Positions 11,534-21,800 of a DNA stretch of 23,722 nucleotides are shown here, one piece after another (the stretch's first letter is position 1; each line of letters opens with the position of its first letter). The position numbers and the translations under genes were made by a program. The stretch is from Earliella scabrosa (Eukaryota > Basidiomycota > Agaricomycetes > Polyporales > Polyporaceae), in NCBI GenBank assembly GCA_022605405.1, contig JABYQQ010000046.1, positions 1 through 23,722 on the forward strand. The letters run 5' to 3'. The notes below the pieces were generated by a model that saw only the letters and a list, made by a program, of their open reading frames with translations, made no database searches and was not told the DNA's origin.

Positions 11534-12080
11534 CACACTAACGCTCCAAGCCCTTCCGCTCTAACACGTCAACCCAACGCTCTAGCCCTCGCCCTCTAAC
11601 TCGTTTACCCAACGCTTACCTCCAACACTTCACCCGTAACACTCCAACCGTCGTCCCTAACACTTCAACTCTACGCGTTAACCCAGCACTCTAACGTCGC
11701 ACACTAACGCTCTGACCCTCGTCCCTAACACGTTAACAAAACACTTCAACTCGTCCCTAGCACGTAAACCCAACGCTCTGACCCTCGTCCTTAACGCTTC
11801 GACCCTCGCACACTAACGCTCCAACCCTTCCGCTCTAACACGTCAACCCAACGCTCTAGCCCTCGCCCTCTAACTCGTTTACCCAACGCTTACCTCAACA
11901 CTTCACCGTAACACTCCAACCGTCGTCCCTAACACTTCAACTCTACGCGTTAACCCAGCACTCTAACGTCGCACACTAACGCTCTGACCCTCGTCCCTAA
12001 CACGTTAACAAAACACTTCAACTCGTCCCTAGCACGTCAACCCAACGCTCTGACCCTCGTCCTTAACGCTTCGACCCTCG
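11534..12080. repeat. Units 43-44: A monomers with small indels
   Basis: Unit 43 (11534-11808) gains a G in CCAAGCCC and loses an A in TTCACCCG, so its length stays 275 bp. Unit 44 (11809-12080, 272 bp) has the junction ACCTCAACACTTCACCG and carries the B base in CACGTCAACCC, but is otherwise A. These are the last units that keep the 13 bp module. Confidence 0.9.
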
Positions 12081-12604
12081 CACACTAACGCTCAAGCCCT
12101 TCAACTCTAACGCGTCAACCCAACGCTCTAGCCCTCGCCCTCTAACTCGTTTACCCAACGCTTCAACCCGTAACACTCCGACCGTCGTCCCTAACACTTC
12201 AACTCTACGCGTTAACCCAGCACTCTAACGTCGCACACTAACACTCTAGCCGTCGTCCCTAACACGTTAACAAAACACTTCAACTCGTCCCTAGCACGTC
12301 AACCCAACGCTCTGACCCTCGTCCTTAACGCTTCGACCCTCGCACACTAACGCTCAAGCCCTTCAGCTCTAACGCGTCAACCCAACGCTCTAGCCCTCGC
12401 CCTCAAACTCGTTTACCCAACGCTTCAACCCGTAACACTCCGACCGTCGTCCCTAACACTTCAACTCTACGCGTTAACCCAGCACTCTAACGTCGCACGC
12501 TAACACTCTAGCCGTCGTCCCTAACACGTTAACAAAACACTTCAACTCGTCCCTAGCACGTCAACCCAACGCTCTGACCCTCGTCCTTAACGCTTCGACC
12601 CTCG
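12081..12604. repeat. Units 45-46: near-B monomers that keep CGCG (262 bp each)
   Basis: Both have lost the 13 bp module and are B at most sites (TTCAACTCT or TTCAGCTCT, ACGCGTC, CTCCGACC, CTAGCCG, GTCAA). They keep the A state at CTACGCGTTAAC and CAGCACTCT, which makes them 2 bp longer than B. Unit 45 still has A at CCCTCTAAC and CACACTAAC; unit 46 is B at both. Both carry a third allele GCTCAAGCCC where A has CCAACCC and B has CTAGCCC. They contain ACGCGT at both the A and the B location. Confidence 0.92.
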
Positions 12605-12864
12605 CACACTAACGCTCTAGCCCTTCAACTCTAACGCGTCAACCCAACGCTCTAGCCCTCGCCCTCAAACTCGTTTACCCAACGCTTCAACCCGTAACAC
12701 TCCGACCGTCGTCCCTAACACTTCAACTCTACGTTAACCCAGCGCTCTAACGTCGCACGCTAACACTCTAGCCGTCGTCCCTAACACGTTAACAAAACAC
12801 TTCAACTCGTCCCTAGCACGTCAACCCAACGCTCTGACCCTCGTCCTTAACGCTTCGACCCTCG
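12605..12864. repeat. Reference monomer of family B (260 bp)
   Basis: First complete unit with the B state at all diagnostic sites: CTCTAGCCC, TTCAACTCT, AACGCGTC, CCCTCAAAC, CGCTTCAACCCG, CTCCGACC, CTACGTTAAC, CAGCGCTCT, CACGCTAACACTCT, CTAGCCG and CACGTCAA. AAC spacing follows the same pattern as A: 14 of 21 intervals are 5, 8, 13 or 21 bp. The ACGCGT site has moved relative to A: lost at CTACGTTAAC, gained at TAACGCGTC. Confidence 0.96.
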
Positions 12865-13384
12865 CACACTAACGCTCTAGCCCTTCAACTCTAACGCGTC
12901 AACCCAACGCTCTAGCCCTCGCCCTCAAACTCGTTTACCCAACGCTTCAACCCGTAACACTCCGACCGTCGTCCCTAACACTTCAACTCTACGTTAACCC
13001 AGCGCTCTAACGTCGCACGCTAACACTCTAGCCGTCGTCCCTAACACGTTAACAAAACACTTCAACTCGTCCCTAGCACGTCAACCCAACGCTCTGACCC
13101 TCGTCCTTAACGCTTCGACCCTCGCACACTAACGCTCTAGCCCTTCAACTCTAACGCGTCAACCCAACGCTCTAGCCCTCGCCCTCAAACTCGTTTACCC
13201 AACGCTTCAACCCGTAACACTCCGACCGTCGTCCCTAACACTTCAACTCTACGTTAACCCAGCGCTCTAACGTCGCACGCTAACACTCTAGCCGTCGTCC
13301 CTAACACGTTAACAAAACACTTCAACTCGTCCCTAGCACGTCAACCCAACGCTCTGACCCTCGTCCTTAACGCTTCGACCCTCG

Positions 13385-14949
13385 CACACTAACGCTCAAG
13401 CCCTTCAACTCTAACGCGTCAACCCAACGCTCTAGCCCTCGCCCTCAAACTCGTTTACCCAACGCTTCAACCCGTAACACTCCGACCGTCGTCCCTAACA
13501 CTTCAACTCTACGTTAACCCAGCGCTCTAACGTCGCACGCTAACACTCTAGCCGTCGTCCCTAACACGTTAACAAAACACTTCAACTCGTCCCTAGCACG
13601 TCAACCCAACGCTCTGACCCTCGTCCTTAACGCTTCGACCCTCGCACACTAACGCTCTAGCCCTTCAACTCTAACGCGTCAACCCAACGCTCTAGCCCTC
13701 GCCCTCAAACTCGTTTACCCAACGCTTCAACTACCGTAACACTCCGACCGTCGTCCCTAACACTTCAACTCTACGTTAACCCAGCGCTCTAACGTCGCAC
13801 GCTAACACTCTAGCCGTCGTCCCTAACACGTTAACAAAACACTTCAACTCGTCCCTAGCACGTCAACCCAACGCTCTGACCCTCGTCCTTAACGCTTCGA
13901 CCCTCGCACACTAACGCTCTAGCCCTTCAACTCTAACGCGTCAACCCAACGCTCTAGCCCTCGCCCTCAAACTCGTTTACCCAACGCTTCAACTACCCGT
14001 AACACTCCGACCGTCGTCCCTAACACTTCAACTCTACGTTAACCCAGCGCTCTAACGTCGCACGCTAACACTCTAGCCGTCGTCCCTAACACGTTAACAA
14101 AACACTTCAACTCGTCCCTAGCACGTCAACCCAACGCTCTGACCCTCGTCCTTAACGCTTCGACCCTCGCACACTAACGCTCTAGCCCTTCAACTCTAAC
14201 GCGTCAACCCAACGCTCTAGCCCTCGCCCTCAAACTCGTTTACCCAACGCTTCAACCCGTAACACTCCGACCGTCGTCCCTAACACTTCAACTCTACGTT
14301 AACCCAGCACTCTAACGTCGCACGCTAACACTCTAGCCGTCGTCCCTAACACGTTAACAAAACACTTCAACTCGTCCCTAGCACGTCAACCCAACGCTCT
14401 GACCCTCGTCCTTAACGCTTCGACCCTCGCACACTAACGCTCAAGCCCTTCAACTCTAACGCGTCAACCCAACGCTCTAGCCCTCGCCCTCAAACTCGTT
14501 TACCCAACGCTTCAACCCGTAACACTCCGACCGTCGTCCCTAACACTTCAACTCTACGTTAACCCAGCGCTCTAACGTCGCACGCTAACACTCTAGCCGT
14601 CGTCCCTAACACGTTAACAAAACACTTCAACTCGTCCCTAGCACGTCAACCCAACGCTCTGACCCTCGTCCTTAACGCTTCGACCCTCGCACACTAACGC
14701 TCTAGCCCTTCAACTCTAACGCGTCAACCCAACGCTCTAGCCCTCGCCCTCAAACTCGTTTACCCAACGCTTCAACCCGTAACACTCCGACCGTCGTCCC
14801 TAACACTTCAACTCTACGTTAACCCAGCGCTCTAACGTCGCACGCTAACACTCTAGCCGTCGTCCCTAACACGTTAACAAAACACTTCAACTCGTCCCTA
14901 GCACGTCAACCCAACGCTCTGACCCTCGTCCTTAACGCTTCGACCCTCG
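13385..14949. repeat. Units 50-55: B monomers with scattered variants
   Basis: Units 50 (13385) and 54 (14430) share the third allele GCTCAAGCCC. Units 51 (13645, 262 bp) and 52 (13907, 263 bp) carry junction insertions, CAACTACCG and CAACTACCCG in place of CAACCCG. Unit 53 (14170) has the A state CAGCACTCT. Unit 55 (14690) matches B. The variants therefore sit mainly at the same two positions that varied in the transition zone. Confidence 0.9.
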
Positions 14950-15477
14950 CACACTAACGCTCTAGCCCTTCAGCTCTAACGCGTCAACCCAACGCTCTAG
15001 CCCTCGCCCTCAAACTCGTTTACCCACTACCAACTTCAACCCGTAACACTCCAACCGTCGTCCCTAACACTTCAACTCTACGTTAACCCAGCACTCTAAC
15101 GTCGCACACTAACACTCTAGCCGTCGTCCCTAACACGTTAACAAAACACTTCAACTCGTCCCTAGCACGTCAACCCAACGCTCTGACCCTCGTCCTTAAC
15201 GCTTCGACCCTCGCACACTAACGCTCAACCCTTCAACTCTAACGCGTCAACCCAACGCTCTAGCCCTCGCCCTCAAACTCGTTTACCCAACGCTTCAACT
15301 CACCGTAACACTCCAACCGTCGTCCCTAACACTTCAACTCTACGCGTTAACCCAGCACTCTAACGTCGCACGCTAACACTCTAGCCGTCGTCCCTAACAC
15401 GTTAACAAAACACTTCAACTCGTCCCTAGCACGTCAACCCAACGCTCTGACCCTCGTCCTTAACGCTTCGACCCTCG
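14950..15477. repeat. Units 56-57: B monomers carrying A-type alleles (264 bp each)
   Basis: Unit 56 has TTCAGCTCT, a distinctive junction CCCACTACCAACTTCAACCC, and the A states CTCCAACC, CAGCACTCT and CACACTAAC. Unit 57 has GCTCAACCC (one base short), junction CTTCAACTCACCG, and the A states CTCCAACC, CTACGCGTTAAC and CAGCACTCT. They lie about 2.3 kb beyond the last transition unit, so A-type sequence persists within the B block. Confidence 0.9.
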
Positions 15478-15997
15478 CACACTAACGCTCTAGCCCTTCA
15501 ACTCTAACGCGTCAACCCAACGCTCTAGCCCTCGCCCTCAAACTCGTTTACCCAACGCTTCAACCCGTAACACTCCGACCGTCGTCCCTAACACTTCAAC
15601 TCTACGTTAACCCAGCGCTCTAACGTCGCACGCTAACACTCTAGCCGTCGTCCCTAACACGTTAACAAAACACTTCAACTCGTCCCTAGCACGTCAACCC
15701 AACGCTCTGACCCTCGTCCTTAACGCTTCGACCCTCGCACACTAACGCTCTAGCCCTTCAACTCTAACGCGTCAACCCAACGCTCTAGCCCTCGCCCTCA
15801 AACTCGTTTACCCAACGCTTCAACCCGTAACACTCCGACCGTCGTCCCTAACACTTCAACTCTACGTTAACCCAGCGCTCTAACGTCGCACGCTAACACT
15901 CTAGCCGTCGTCCCTAACACGTTAACAAAACACTTCAACTCGTCCCTAGCACGTCAACCCAACGCTCTGACCCTCGTCCTTAACGCTTCGACCCTCG
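15478..15997. repeat. Units 58-59: consensus B monomers
   Basis: Two 260 bp units match B throughout and separate the two mosaic pairs 56-57 and 60-61. Confidence 0.92.
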
Positions 15998-16524
15998 CAC
16001 ACTAACGCTCCTAGCCCTTCCGCTCTAACGCGTCAACCCAACGCTCTAGCCCTCGCCCTCAAACTCGTTTACCCAACGCTTCAACTCACCGTAACACTCC
16101 GACCGTCGTCCCTAACACTTCAACTCTACGTTAACCCAGCACTCTAACGTCGCACGCTAACACTCTAGCCGTCGTCCCTAACACGTTAACAAAACACTTC
16201 AACTCGTCCCTAGCACGTCAACCCAACGCTCTGACCCTCGTCCTTAACGCTTCGACCCTCGCACACTAACGCTCAACCCTTCAACTCTAACGCGTCAACC
16301 CAACGCTCTAGCCCTCGCCCTCTAACTCGTTTACCCAACGCTTCAACTACCGTAACACTCCGACCGTCGTCCCTAACACTTCAACTCTACGCGTTAACCC
16401 AGCACTCTAACGTCGCACACTAACACTCTAGCCGTCGTCCCTAACACGTTAACAAAACACTTCAACTCGTCCCTAGCACGTCAACCCAACGCTCTGACCC
16501 TCGTCCTTAACGCTTCGACCCTCG
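15998..16524. repeat. Units 60-61: second pair of A/B mosaic monomers (264 and 263 bp)
   Basis: Unit 60 has GCTCCTAGCCC (one extra base), the A state TTCCGCTCT, junction CTTCAACTCACCG and the A state CAGCACTCT. Unit 61 has GCTCAACCC (one base short), the A states CCCTCTAAC, CTACGCGTTAAC, CAGCACTCT and CACACTAAC, and junction CTTCAACTACCG. Unit 61 resembles unit 57, four units upstream, in its rare GCTCAACCC allele and in two A states. Confidence 0.9.
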
Positions 16525-17824
16525 CACACTAACGCTCTAGCCCTTCAACTCTAACGCGTCAACCCAACGCTCTAGCCCTCGCCCTCAAACTCGTTTACCC
16601 AACGCTTCAACCCGTAACACTCCGACCGTCGTCCCTAACACTTCAACTCTACGTTAACCCAGCGCTCTAACGTCGCACGCTAACACTCTAGCCGTCGTCC
16701 CTAACACGTTAACAAAACACTTCAACTCGTCCCTAGCACGTCAACCCAACGCTCTGACCCTCGTCCTTAACGCTTCGACCCTCGCACACTAACGCTCTAG
16801 CCCTTCAACTCTAACGCGTCAACCCAACGCTCTAGCCCTCGCCCTCAAACTCGTTTACCCAACGCTTCAACCCGTAACACTCCGACCGTCGTCCCTAACA
16901 CTTCAACTCTACGTTAACCCAGCGCTCTAACGTCGCACGCTAACACTCTAGCCGTCGTCCCTAACACGTTAACAAAACACTTCAACTCGTCCCTAGCACG
17001 TCAACCCAACGCTCTGACCCTCGTCCTTAACGCTTCGACCCTCGCACACTAACGCTCTAGCCCTTCAACTCTAACGCGTCAACCCAACGCTCTAGCCCTC
17101 GCCCTCAAACTCGTTTACCCAACGCTTCAACCCGTAACACTCCGACCGTCGTCCCTAACACTTCAACTCTACGTTAACCCAGCGCTCTAACGTCGCACGC
17201 TAACACTCTAGCCGTCGTCCCTAACACGTTAACAAAACACTTCAACTCGTCCCTAGCACGTCAACCCAACGCTCTGACCCTCGTCCTTAACGCTTCGACC
17301 CTCGCACACTAACGCTCTAGCCCTTCAACTCTAACGCGTCAACCCAACGCTCTAGCCCTCGCCCTCAAACTCGTTTACCCAACGCTTCAACCCGTAACAC
17401 TCCGACCGTCGTCCCTAACACTTCAACTCTACGTTAACCCAGCGCTCTAACGTCGCACGCTAACACTCTAGCCGTCGTCCCTAACACGTTAACAAAACAC
17501 TTCAACTCGTCCCTAGCACGTCAACCCAACGCTCTGACCCTCGTCCTTAACGCTTCGACCCTCGCACACTAACGCTCTAGCCCTTCAACTCTAACGCGTC
17601 AACCCAACGCTCTAGCCCTCGCCCTCAAACTCGTTTACCCAACGCTTCAACCCGTAACACTCCGACCGTCGTCCCTAACACTTCAACTCTACGTTAACCC
17701 AGCGCTCTAACGTCGCACGCTAACACTCTAGCCGTCGTCCCTAACACGTTAACAAAACACTTCAACTCGTCCCTAGCACGTCAACCCAACGCTCTGACCC
17801 TCGTCCTTAACGCTTCGACCCTCG
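16525..17824. repeat. Units 62-66: five consensus B monomers
   Basis: Starts at 16525, 16785, 17045, 17305 and 17565 are exactly 260 bp apart, and the units match the B reference at all diagnostic sites with no difference noticed. This is a first homogeneous B run, bounded by mosaic unit 61 on the left and the insertion-bearing unit 67 on the right. Confidence 0.93.
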
Positions 17825-18091
17825 CACACTAACGCTCTAGCCCTTCAACTCTAACGCGTCAACCCAACGCTCTAGCCCTCGCCCTCAAACTCGTTTACCC
17901 AACGCTTAACGCTTCAACCCGTAACACTCCGACCGTCGTCCCTAACACTTCAACTCTACGTTAACCCAGCGCTCTAACGTCGCACGCTAACACTCTAGCC
18001 GTCGTCCCTAACACGTTAACAAAACACTTCAACTCGTCCCTAGCACGTCAACCCAACGCTCTGACCCTCGTCCTTAACGCTTCGACCCTCG
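17825..18091. repeat. Unit 67: B monomer with a 7 bp tandem duplication (267 bp)
   Basis: At the hypervariable junction the word AACGCTT is present twice in direct tandem, at 17901-17907 and 17908-17914. Otherwise the unit is B. It is the longest B-type unit in the window, and the insertion is a plain copy of adjacent sequence, as expected from replication slippage. Confidence 0.93.
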
Positions 18092-18351
18092 CACACTAAC
18101 GCTCTAGCCCTTCAACTCTAACGCGTCAACCCAACGCTCTAGCCCTCGCCCTCAAACTCGTTTACCCAACGCTTCAACCCGTAACACTCCGACCGTCGTC
18201 CCTAACACTTCAACTCTACGTTAACCCAGCGCTCTAACGTCGCACGCTAACACTCTAGCCGTCGTCCCTAACACGTTAACAAAACACTTCAACTCGTCCC
18301 TAGCACGTCAACCCAACGCTCTGACCCTCGTCCTTAACGCTTCGACCCTCG

Positions 18352-18877
18352 CACACTAACGCTCTAGCCCTTCAACTCTAACGCGTCAACCCAACGCTCT
18401 AGCCCTCGCCCTCAAACTCGTTTACCCAACGCTTCAACTCACCGTAACACTCCGACCGTCGTCCCTAACACTTCAACTCTACGTTAACCCAGCGCTCTAA
18501 CGTCGCACGCTAACACTCTAGCCGTCGTCCCTAACACGTTAACAAAACACTTCAACTCGTCCCTAGCACGTCAACCCAACGCTCTGACCCTCGTCCTTAA
18601 CGCTTCGACCCTCGCACACTAACGCTCTAGCCCTTCAACTCTAACGCGTCAACCCAACGCTCTAGCCCTCGCCCTCAAACTCGTTTACCCAACGCTTCAA
18701 CTCACCGTAACACTCCGACCGTCGTCCCTAACACTTCAACTCTACGTTAACCCAGCGCTCTAACGTCGCACGCTAACACTCTAGCCGTCGTCCCTAACAC
18801 GTTAACAAAACACTTCAACTCGTCCCTAGCACGTCAACCCAACGCTCTGACCCTCGTCCTTAACGCTTCGACCCTCG
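18352..18877. repeat. Units 69-70: twin B monomers with the same 3 bp junction insertion
   Basis: Both units are 263 bp and read CTTCAACTCACCG where B reads CTTCAACCCG; all other sites are B. Identical neighbours with a shared variant suggest that one was copied from the other by unequal exchange. The same junction allele also occurs in units 57 and 60. Confidence 0.92.
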
Positions 18878-21800
18878 CACACTAACGCTCTAGCCCTTCA
18901 ACTCTAACGCGTCAACCCAACGCTCTAGCCCTCGCCCTCAAACTCGTTTACCCAACGCTTCAACCCGTAACACTCCGACCGTCGTCCCTAACACTTCAAC
19001 TCTACGTTAACCCAGCGCTCTAACGTCGCACGCTAACACTCTAGCCGTCGTCCCTAACACGTTAACAAAACACTTCAACTCGTCCCTAGCACGTCAACCC
19101 AACGCTCTGACCCTCGTCCTTAACGCTTCGACCCTCGCACACTAACGCTCTAGCCCTTCAACTCTAACGCGTCAACCCAACGCTCTAGCCCTCGCCCTCA
19201 AACTCGTTTACCCAACGCTTCAACCCGTAACACTCCGACCGTCGTCCCTAACACTTCAACTCTACGTTAACCCAGCGCTCTAACGTCGCACGCTAACACT
19301 CTAGCCGTCGTCCCTAACACGTTAACAAAACACTTCAACTCGTCCCTAGCACGTCAACCCAACGCTCTGACCCTCGTCCTTAACGCTTCGACCCTCGCAC
19401 ACTAACGCTCTAGCCCTTCAACTCTAACGCGTCAACCCAACGCTCTAGCCCTCGCCCTCAAACTCGTTTACCCAACGCTTCAACCCGTAACACTCCGACC
19501 GTCGTCCCTAACACTTCAACTCTACGTTAACCCAGCGCTCTAACGTCGCACGCTAACACTCTAGCCGTCGTCCCTAACACGTTAACAAAACACTTCAACT
19601 CGTCCCTAGCACGTCAACCCAACGCTCTGACCCTCGTCCTTAACGCTTCGACCCTCGCACACTAACGCTCTAGCCCTTCAACTCTAACGCGTCAACCCAA
19701 CGCTCTAGCCCTCGCCCTCAAACTCGTTTACCCAACGCTTCAACCCGTAACACTCCGACCGTCGTCCCTAACACTTCAACTCTACGTTAACCCAGCGCTC
19801 TAACGTCGCACGCTAACACTCTAGCCGTCGTCCCTAACACGTTAACAAAACACTTCAACTCGTCCCTAGCACGTCAACCCAACGCTCTGACCCTCGTCCT
19901 TAACGCTTCGACCCTCGCACACTAACGCTCTAGCCCTTCAACTCTAACGCGTCAACCCAACGCTCTAGCCCTCGCCCTCAAACTCGTTTACCCAACGCTT
20001 CAACCCGTAACACTCCGACCGTCGTCCCTAACACTTCAACTCTACGTTAACCCAGCGCTCTAACGTCGCACGCTAACACTCTAGCCGTCGTCCCTAACAC
20101 GTTAACAAAACACTTCAACTCGTCCCTAGCACGTCAACCCAACGCTCTGACCCTCGTCCTTAACGCTTCGACCCTCGCACACTAACGCTCTAGCCCTTCA
20201 ACTCTAACGCGTCAACCCAACGCTCTAGCCCTCGCCCTCAAACTCGTTTACCCAACGCTTCAACCCGTAACACTCCGACCGTCGTCCCTAACACTTCAAC
20301 TCTACGTTAACCCAGCGCTCTAACGTCGCACGCTAACACTCTAGCCGTCGTCCCTAACACGTTAACAAAACACTTCAACTCGTCCCTAGCACGTCAACCC
20401 AACGCTCTGACCCTCGTCCTTAACGCTTCGACCCTCGCACACTAACGCTCTAGCCCTTCAACTCTAACGCGTCAACCCAACGCTCTAGCCCTCGCCCTCA
20501 AACTCGTTTACCCAACGCTTCAACCCGTAACACTCCGACCGTCGTCCCTAACACTTCAACTCTACGTTAACCCAGCGCTCTAACGTCGCACGCTAACACT
20601 CTAGCCGTCGTCCCTAACACGTTAACAAAACACTTCAACTCGTCCCTAGCACGTCAACCCAACGCTCTGACCCTCGTCCTTAACGCTTCGACCCTCGCAC
20701 ACTAACGCTCTAGCCCTTCAACTCTAACGCGTCAACCCAACGCTCTAGCCCTCGCCCTCAAACTCGTTTACCCAACGCTTCAACCCGTAACACTCCGACC
20801 GTCGTCCCTAACACTTCAACTCTACGTTAACCCAGCGCTCTAACGTCGCACGCTAACACTCTAGCCGTCGTCCCTAACACGTTAACAAAACACTTCAACT
20901 CGTCCCTAGCACGTCAACCCAACGCTCTGACCCTCGTCCTTAACGCTTCGACCCTCGCACACTAACGCTCTAGCCCTTCAACTCTAACGCGTCAACCCAA
21001 CGCTCTAGCCCTCGCCCTCAAACTCGTTTACCCAACGCTTCAACCCGTAACACTCCGACCGTCGTCCCTAACACTTCAACTCTACGTTAACCCAGCGCTC
21101 TAACGTCGCACGCTAACACTCTAGCCGTCGTCCCTAACACGTTAACAAAACACTTCAACTCGTCCCTAGCACGTCAACCCAACGCTCTGACCCTCGTCCT
21201 TAACGCTTCGACCCTCGCACACTAACGCTCTAGCCCTTCAACTCTAACGCGTCAACCCAACGCTCTAGCCCTCGCCCTCAAACTCGTTTACCCAACGCTT
21301 CAACCCGTAACACTCCGACCGTCGTCCCTAACACTTCAACTCTACGTTAACCCAGCGCTCTAACGTCGCACGCTAACACTCTAGCCGTCGTCCCTAACAC
21401 GTTAACAAAACACTTCAACTCGTCCCTAGCACGTCAACCCAACGCTCTGACCCTCGTCCTTAACGCTTCGACCCTCGCACACTAACGCTCTAGCCCTTCA
21501 ACTCTAACGCGTCAACCCAACGCTCTAGCCCTCGCCCTCAAACTCGTTTACCCAACGCTTCAACCCGTAACACTCCGACCGTCGTCCCTAACACTTCAAC
21601 TCTACGTTAACCCAGCGCTCTAACGTCGCACGCTAACACTCTAGCCGTCGTCCCTAACACGTTAACAAAACACTTCAACTCGTCCCTAGCACGTCAACCC
21701 AACGCTCTGACCCTCGTCCTTAACGCTTCGACCCTCGCACACTAACGCTCTAGCCCTTCAACTCTAACGCGTCAACCCAACGCTCTAGCCCTCGCCCTCA

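Larger units (their letters stand above)
9727..12604. repeat. Mosaic transition zone between families A and B
   Basis: Units 36-46 have lengths 274, 275, 271, 269, 268, 275, 275, 275, 272, 262 and 262 bp. Diagnostic sites switch from A to B one by one rather than together. B alleles appear first in the later half of the monomer (AGCCG for GACCC at 10081-10085, then GTCAA for GTAAA in unit 39). The earlier half becomes B-like only from 12081. This stepwise mixture is what unequal crossing-over or gene conversion between two families would leave. Two pure A units sit inside the zone. Confidence 0.93.

Noticed and set aside
9727..12604. Mobile element insertion causing the length changes
   Set aside because: All differences are substitutions or indels of 1-15 bp explained by A/B exchange or slippage. 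No inserted sequence, terminal repeats or target-site duplication is present.
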